From: Collybiopsis luxurians FD-317 M1 | Lineage: Eukaryota > Basidiomycota > Agaricomycetes > Agaricales > Omphalotaceae | Direction: 5' to 3' | NCBI GenBank assembly: GCA_000827265.1 | Contig: KN834787.1 | Coordinates: 136,447-149,895 of the forward strand | DNA length: 13,449 nt | Part shown: piece by piece, positions 8,884 through 13,449 of the stretch | Numbering within the stretch: the first letter of the stretch is position 1 | How the letters are laid out: every line of letters begins with the position of its first letter | The notes under the pieces: model-generated | The model's input: the letters and a program-made list of their open reading frames with translations, nothing else | Told to the model about the DNA's origin: nothing | Database searches by the model: none | Made by a program: the position numbers and the translations under genes

Positions 8884-11018
8884 TCAATCCCCTAGCTTCA
8901 AACTAACATTAACCAACTCCCCCGCAAACCCATCCTGCCCAATCACATGCGACGGAGCCGCAAACGACATATTCACAAGCTGGAAAAACGCTCCTCGTAT
9001 ACTCAGATCCGACGTCCAATAGAACCTCTCCGCAGACCCGTTCAACTGCGCATACGTATGGTTGATCGTAGCGTGAATCTCCACAGACGTGAACACGTCC
9101 GGAACGAGGTCAAAACCAAGGTCGTACCGGAGGTTGGTCGCCGGGTCCTCGAACGTCATTGACTCGAGGTACAGTATCGAATCGAGGCCTGTAAACAACG
9201 GCGTCGATACGGAATCGTTTTTGCTTGCCGGGGAAGGAGGGGGAGGTTTGACTGTGAACGATAGGGTATACGGTGGTCCTACGGATTCGAATGTCGTTTC
9301 GAGAGGGAACGACGAGATGCTATCAAAGCTGAACACCTCTGAACCAGGCGGTAATCCCGTCGCACGGTTCAGATTCTGACCAGGGGCAGCCGCGTTCAGG
9401 ATCGGGTATATCCGCTCGAACTCATCTTGCGTCAGGCCACTCGGTCGAACGTCTGACCCCGCCCATGTTTTCTCCCCGACAACTGCAATACTCTGCGCAA
9501 GCTGATAATAAATCTCCAACGGCGTCGTCGCGTTGTTCCCCCAGTCATTCCATAGTGCCATAATTGACCCCCGAAGGAGAGGATTGTCAATGGAGGTGTT
9601 GTTCGTAGGGTCGTTGGCGGAAAAAATGTTTGGTGCCCACCCTTTGCCACCGGGAGCACCAGACCACAGTAAGGTCAAGTTGAGCGTCCAAGGGAATTGT
9701 CCGTTTTCAGCAAACTTTCCATCTAGGTAGAGGAAAACTTGGTCGGAATTGATGATACTGAATCCCTGTTTCATAAGCTGAACAGGAATCGAGCCACCCG
9801 GGAACCACCAATGTTGCACAGTAACATTAGTGGAGATCTTCTCCATCTTGCTAGGCTCATTCGTCCCCCAGATCCGGATAGCCTTTCTGCTCGTACTGGT
9901 GATATACTCGTTCATGTCATTAACAAAGGTGATATAGTCATTCGCCAAAGATTCGTCATACTCATCAGCGCCAATCGACACCTCGGATGAAGTGAACCAG
10001 GGCAGAATCGCGTCCCAGATGGATTTGACGGAAGGAATGGTCTCGGGAAAGGAGATATTCAAGAGATCAGGCGATCCCTCAATCATGAGTTCCGGCTTCC
10101 ATTTGGATATCACCAACGAGTGGGCCGGTGTGTCTATTTCGGGGACAATGGTGACCCCGTGGTTGGAGCAGGTCGTTTGGAGAGTCGTAAACTGGTTCTG
10201 TGTCCAGCTCTCATTCAGTTCTGGAACGAGGCTAAAGATGGGAGAGTCAGATGCAGGTTGGAAGCGGAAGCCAGAGTACAGGTCTCGCCAGTTTGGGCCG
10301 GCGAGGATGGTTGGGTTGTCGACGAAATCCGAGGCATGGATGTGGAACTCTTGGATCTTGAAGAAGGATGCGTAGATGCATAGGTCAGCTAGAGATAACA
10401 TGAGATCCTATAACCATCTGCAAAGCAATCATACGGCGCACCCAAAAACGAAGTTTCGAACCAGTGACGTCCTGCATCCAGCATGAATCCTCTGATTTCC
10501 CACCCGGGATTATCAGAACCCGAACCAGCAGGGATAGCAGCAGGATTACTTCCATTGGCAATCGACAGAACGACTTGTTGCAAGAGTGTTCTAGTACCCC
10601 ACCAAGCACCTATTGCTTCAACGCCTCGAATGGTGTATAGTCTCTCAGTAACCTCAAACTCGTACCCCTCTACACTCGGTTTTCCATTGAATAGCGTAAG
10701 ATTGGACGAATTTGAGACTCCGAGAGTTAAGAAGATTGTCGGAACACTGGGACTGGATGGCGCATTCCCAATGTGCACCTGCGAGACGTTGCTACGAGTA
10801 ACCGATTCAAGATCGGAACGAAATGTCTGGGCAAATCCACCTAGAGTCGGAGATCCAGATCCCGCAAATCTCGAGTCTACAATGATCTGGACGTTGGAAT
10901 CGACGATAAAAGATGACCTGAAGCTGGAAGGCGTAAAAGATTTAACCGAGGGTATTTGAGCTGAGGTCTGCTGGATAAACGCGAGCAGCAGTGGACCAAA
11001 GCAATTTTTCAAGCGCAT
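8884..11018 (-). CDS. Secreted GH20 beta-N-acetylhexosaminidase-like protein, 693 aa
   Basis: Exons 11018-10442 and 10388-8884. The 53-nt intron 10441-10389 (GTGCGC..CTCTAG) joins RHWFETSFL to ADLCIYASFF in frame. Predicted signal peptide at residues 1-20 (MRLKNCFGPLLLAFIQQTSA). Residues ~25-165 fit the GH20 N-terminal alpha/beta domain, and the catalytic barrel starts at EIRGFMLDAGRHWFE. Catalytic-domain landmarks are FHIHASD, PEIDTPAHS (275-283), the GADEY Asp334-Glu335 pair that marks GH20 catalysis, VQHWWFPGG, LYLDG and ALWNDWG. Expected activity is removal of terminal GlcNAc/GalNAc, for example in chitin or glycan turnover outside the cell or in the vacuole. Residues ~510-693 form an extra beta-rich domain (YTLSFTVKP, HTYAQLNG, SHVIGQDGFAGELVNVSLK) that resembles a concanavalin/laminin-G-like fold; this is inference. 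Many N-x-S/T sites. Intact, more GC-rich than the flanking NLR and KH regions, and convergent with the small gene at 6917. Confidence 0.92.
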
Positions 11019-11777
11019 TTTGGGTAAAAGGAAAGATTAGTTAGATAGAAGCTTGATATTCATGTATATTTGAGGCCATTTTTGGCTTCGATGAATCAGA
11101 CGACTTCGAGGATCAAAGGCTCACGTCTCATGTCCGTGAACGGCTATGGACATAGCATGCACAGCCACTCCAAAACGTGCTCGACAGGTCGTATTCAGCT
11201 CGAATTCTCACTTAGGCTCTCCCATCGTGTCTATTTTGAATGGCTCAGCGGCTTCGGGTACGAAAATTGCAAAAGGAGGTGGTGCCATGAGCGGAGGCTT
11301 GAATCATGCAGCTTTTATGCAAGAGGAATAAGTATGTATTCTGCAAGAGTTTGACTCTGTAAGAATAATCCTATAGTCCTAAGTAAGAACGCGGAAACTA
11401 TAGGTAAGAAAGTAAGTAGAGATATTTTGAGAGAAGGAGAAACGCATACCCTCAGAGCAACGAATGTATTCTGAGGGTAGTGGTTGAAACTACTGCATTA
11501 AATATAGGTATTCGGAATAAAGAAGAAGTAGGGAAGAAAGATGAGGATGAAGGATAGGGATGGAGCTGAGTGCGAGATCATATCCGCACAGAAGTATACA
11601 TGCACATACTACTAATCAAACCAGCAACCGCGGAACGCGGGCACGCGACTCAGGACACCACTTACGGATATTCGTCTAAGATCCAACAGACTCAGCCTGA
11701 GGTGATGAGGTTATCTCCTGTTTTTATTATTTTGTAGGATTCTCATTTACTCTTTTTTTTTTTTCAGTTTTTTACAG
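11019..11777. other. Intergenic region between the divergent GH20 gene and the KH pseudogene
   Basis: Presumed promoter of the minus-strand GH20 gene at its left end. A 61-codon open frame at 11146-11331 on the plus strand has no recognisable content. A short coding-like stretch near 11617-11703 (ATQDTTYGYSSKIQQTQPE, followed by GTGATG) might be an upstream exon of the KH pseudogene. Purine-rich around 11515-11570; a long T run ending in CAG near 11752-11767 resembles a splice acceptor. Confidence 0.4.
11447..11479. other. Perfect 10-bp inverted repeat (stem-loop)
   Basis: TACCCTCAGA at 11447-11456 and TCTGAGGGTA at 11470-11479 are perfect reverse complements around a 13-nt loop. Just upstream, CCTATAG at 11370-11376 and CTATAGG at 11398-11404 form a second, looser inverted pair. 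The function is unknown; it could be a structured RNA, a regulator site or an element end. Confidence 0.6.
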
Positions 11778-12808
11778 AGTCAAGACCAAATTGGAGCATC
11801 AATATCAATTAAAGAAATACGGCACTCAAATTGGTCTAAATGACGGAAAAAAAGACTGTTTTATATGCATATTATGGCCACTTTGAATAAGGAATTTTGA
11901 TGTTAAGACAAAGAGTCTGGGGTGAGTTTTCCATTGTTTCATACTAAACAATTGTTTCTTTCTACTTTGAGATTTCGTGAATGATTAACATTGTTGCACA
12001 GGGATCATTTTTCAAGTATATTCAGCAAGAGAGTGGGACTTGGGTACAGATTAAGGGTGTTGGTTTGGTTTCATCCAAGCAGGAGAAAGGAAGGGCAAAT
12101 ATGAGCTTTTGAGCATCCATATAGTGTGAGTCTCATATACACATTTGTTTCGTTGTTGTCCTCCCCAGCTTCGGCTTACTTCTTCAATGGTATACACATT
12201 GCTTCCTTGCTTGTCTTTTGTTTTACCGGTTTTCCAAACACTCATTCCTCTTCTGGTAGACCTGAAGAATCACACATTGCACAAGCAAAAGGACTAACTG
12301 ATGACCTTCTCCTTGTCGGCACTCAAAAGCCCAAGCCCTTCCCCAAGTGCAACGAGTAGAACTACATCAAGTTCGTTCACCTGCGTTTTTTGTTTCTATG
12401 ATTTCCACTGACTACATACTACACATTGCAGCGACAGCAACAATACACTGCAAACACCACTCAATAATAGGGTATGTATGGCGGAGCACTGGGAACACCT
12501 GCAGTCGGATTTGGAGCTCCTGATGCACATGGGGAATATACTGGAATAAATATTTGGCTCTTCTACCCCTCCGAGTGATGGTCAATTTGTACTCCCTCAA
12601 TGGCTCGCTGTCGATGTGGCCATGATCTCAAAGGTTACCGGTTACCACTGATAATGTACAATTTTCTGAAACTCAGTTGGAAAGAGAGGATGGAGGCATT
12701 GAAAAAGAGCATGTTAATGAATTATATATTGATTTGTATATTAATATCTCATATCGTTTTGAAGCTGAGTTACAGAGATTAGTAAAAACCTTGTCCCACA
12801 GTTACTGA
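11778..12808 (+). pseudogene. Broken KH-domain RNA-binding protein gene, KHDC4/BLOM7-like
   Basis: Segment 1 (11778-11921) reads EHQYQLKKYGTQIGLNDGKK, has an in-frame TGA at 11884, then NFDVKTKSLG. A good 80-nt intron follows (11922-12001, GTGAGT..CACAG). Segment 2 from 12002 reads GSFFKYIQQESGTWVQIKG, the type I KH core. A one-base shift near 12100 is then needed to recover YELLSIHI before a GTGAGT donor at 12126. Segment 3 (12260-12356) reads PEESHIAQAKGLTDDLLLV, the last KH helix. After an acceptor at 12431 a Gln-rich linker (RQQQQYTANTTQ) meets TAA TAG at 12465-12470, then YGGALGTPAVGFGAPDAHG. Coding-like pieces QFVLPQWLAVDVAMISKV and EKEHVNELYIDLYINISYRF follow up to TGA at 12806. Order and spacing match KHDC4-type splicing-associated KH proteins. 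At least three disruptions make a functional product unlikely. The part after 12575 may belong to something else. Confidence 0.6.
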
Positions 12809-12825
12809 GGTCAAAATTTCCCTTT

Positions 12826-12946
12826 CAAAACTGACCCAGGGTCTGACCTGAACCCAACCCAACCCTAGTCTGATACTACACCTTGGGGCAGGTTCAGGAT
12901 ATTCTTCACCCTGACCTGGCCCAATCTGACCTAACCCAACCCAGCA
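12826..12946. repeat. CCCAACCC / CTGACC-rich degenerate repeat patch
   Basis: A C-rich patch made of CTGACC and CCCAA words. TCTGACCTGAACCCAACCCA at 12842-12861 recurs as TCTGACCTAACCCAACCCA at 12925-12943, differing by one missing base. It ends directly against the stop codon of the TPR reading frame at 12947. It may be the end of a small non-autonomous element or a minisatellite. It is not a clean telomeric array, since CCCTA appears only once. Confidence 0.55.
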
Positions 12947-13449
12947 CTAAGGATGTTGATCTGCCAGGATATGCTTGGAGATCTGTAAGAGTGGCTCATC
13001 AACCAGCAGAGATTCATGATATCTTCCCATCTTGGAGTATTCAATTGCCAAGTTCTGCATTCTACCAGGAGTATCAGGATGCTGCTCTCCTAGGATCTGC
13101 TTGGATATTTCCACAAGTGGCTCTTCAATCTCCAGAGCCTCATGATATCTCCCCACCTTGGAGGATGAAAGTGCCAAGTTCTGCATTCTAGTAAGAGTAG
13201 CTGGATGCTGCTCTCCTAGGATCTGCTTGGATATTTCCACTAGTGGCTCTTCAATCTGCAGAGCCTCATGATATCTTCCCATCTTGAAGTATTCATTTGC
13301 CAAGTTCTGCATTCCAGTAAGAGTAGATGGATGCTGCTCTCCTAGGATCTGCTTGGATATTTCCACTAGTGGCTCTTTAATCTGCAGAGCCTCATGATAT
13401 CTTCCCATATTAGAGTATTCAATTGCCAAGTTCTGCATTCTAGTAAGAG
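12947..13449 (-). CDS. TPR-repeat protein, C-terminal part (5' end outside window), probably NLR family
   Basis: Open frame from the right edge to a TAG at 12947-12949, about 167 codons, made entirely of four kinesin-light-chain-type TPR units. The unit pattern is MQNLA-EYS-MGRYHEALQI followed by EPLVEISKQILGEQHP. The last unit stops at ILADQHP, exactly where the C-rich repeat patch begins. A cap helix or further units would normally follow, so the 3' end may have been replaced by that patch. Such arrays usually form the C-terminal recognition part of fungal NB-ARC or NACHT proteins. The effector and nucleotide-binding parts would lie to the right of the window, so NLR membership is inference. 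It is AT-rich like the NLR at the left edge and on the same strand, but the repeat sequences of the two genes differ. Confidence 0.75.
   Translation of the reverse strand, partial: LTRMQNLAIEYSNMGRYHEALQIKEPLVEISKQILGEQHPSTLTGMQNLANEYFKMGRYHEALQIEEPLVEISKQILGEQHPATLTRMQNLALSSSKVGRYHEALEIEEPLVEISKQILGEQHPDTPGRMQNLAIEYSKMGRYHESLLVDEPLLQISKHILADQHP
12955..13449 (-). repeat. 126-nt tandem TPR-coding repeats (right array)
   Basis: Landmark words recur at 12955 (diverged), 13081, 13207 and 13333, an exact 126-nt period. The units starting at 13207 and 13333 differ at 6 of 117 bases. The six differences fall in five codons and all change the amino acid. The leftmost unit (gene 3' end) is the most diverged. 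Confidence 0.9.

Noticed and set aside
8947..10959. Plus-strand open frames across the GH20 gene
   Set aside because: They are shadows of the minus-strand gene, which has signal peptide, GH20 motifs and a clean intron.
11146..11331. 61-codon open frame MDIACTATPKRARQ
   Set aside because: No family or splice support; overlaps another open frame.
12842..12943. CCCAACCC tract as interstitial telomere repeat
   Set aside because: The fungal telomere unit CCCTAA is not tandem here; the unit is CCCAA with CTGACC words.

Overview
The window reads as nuclear DNA of a filamentous fungus, most likely an agaricomycete basidiomycete. Evidence: 47-54 nt spliceosomal introns with GT..AG ends and CTNAN-type branch sites, an NB-ARC/TPR protein of the fungal NLR type, a divergent protein-kinase-like protein of a kind common in mushroom-forming fungi, and a secreted GH20 hexosaminidase-like protein with an extra C-terminal beta domain. 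No bacterial, organellar, tRNA, rRNA or CRISPR signal was seen.

Layout. (1) 1-1847, minus strand: an NLR-like gene (short N-terminal motif region, NB-ARC, start of a TPR array) that runs off the left edge. Two introns join cleanly in frame, but a 1-nt frameshift separates NB-ARC from the TPR repeats. (2) 2524-3776, plus strand: a decayed gene broken into at least six coding-like pieces in shifting frames. (3) 3775-4510 and 7462-8220: a diverged direct repeat pair about 3.7 kb apart. (4) Between these repeats: a two-exon kinase-like gene (5046-6268, 391 aa) and a predicted three-exon gene for a 138-aa protein of unknown function (6917-7434), both plus strand. (5) 8884-11018, minus strand: an intact two-exon GH20 gene (693 aa). 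(6) 11778-12808, plus strand: a broken gene for a KH-domain RNA-binding protein resembling the KHDC4/BLOM7 family. (7) 12826-12946: a CCCAACCC-rich repeat patch. (8) 12947-13449, minus strand: the 3' end of a second TPR gene with four 126-nt repeats, entering from the right edge and stopping where the patch begins.

The window looks like an accessory, fast-evolving neighbourhood: two TPR genes at the edges (one a clear NLR), two pseudogenes, an old duplication, and interspersed intact genes. The genes do not form an obvious pathway. The strongest biological theme is the NLR/TPR material. Adjacent 126-nt repeats are almost identical, and every difference counted between the compared pairs changes an amino acid, as expected for recognition domains that are homogenised and diversified at selected positions.
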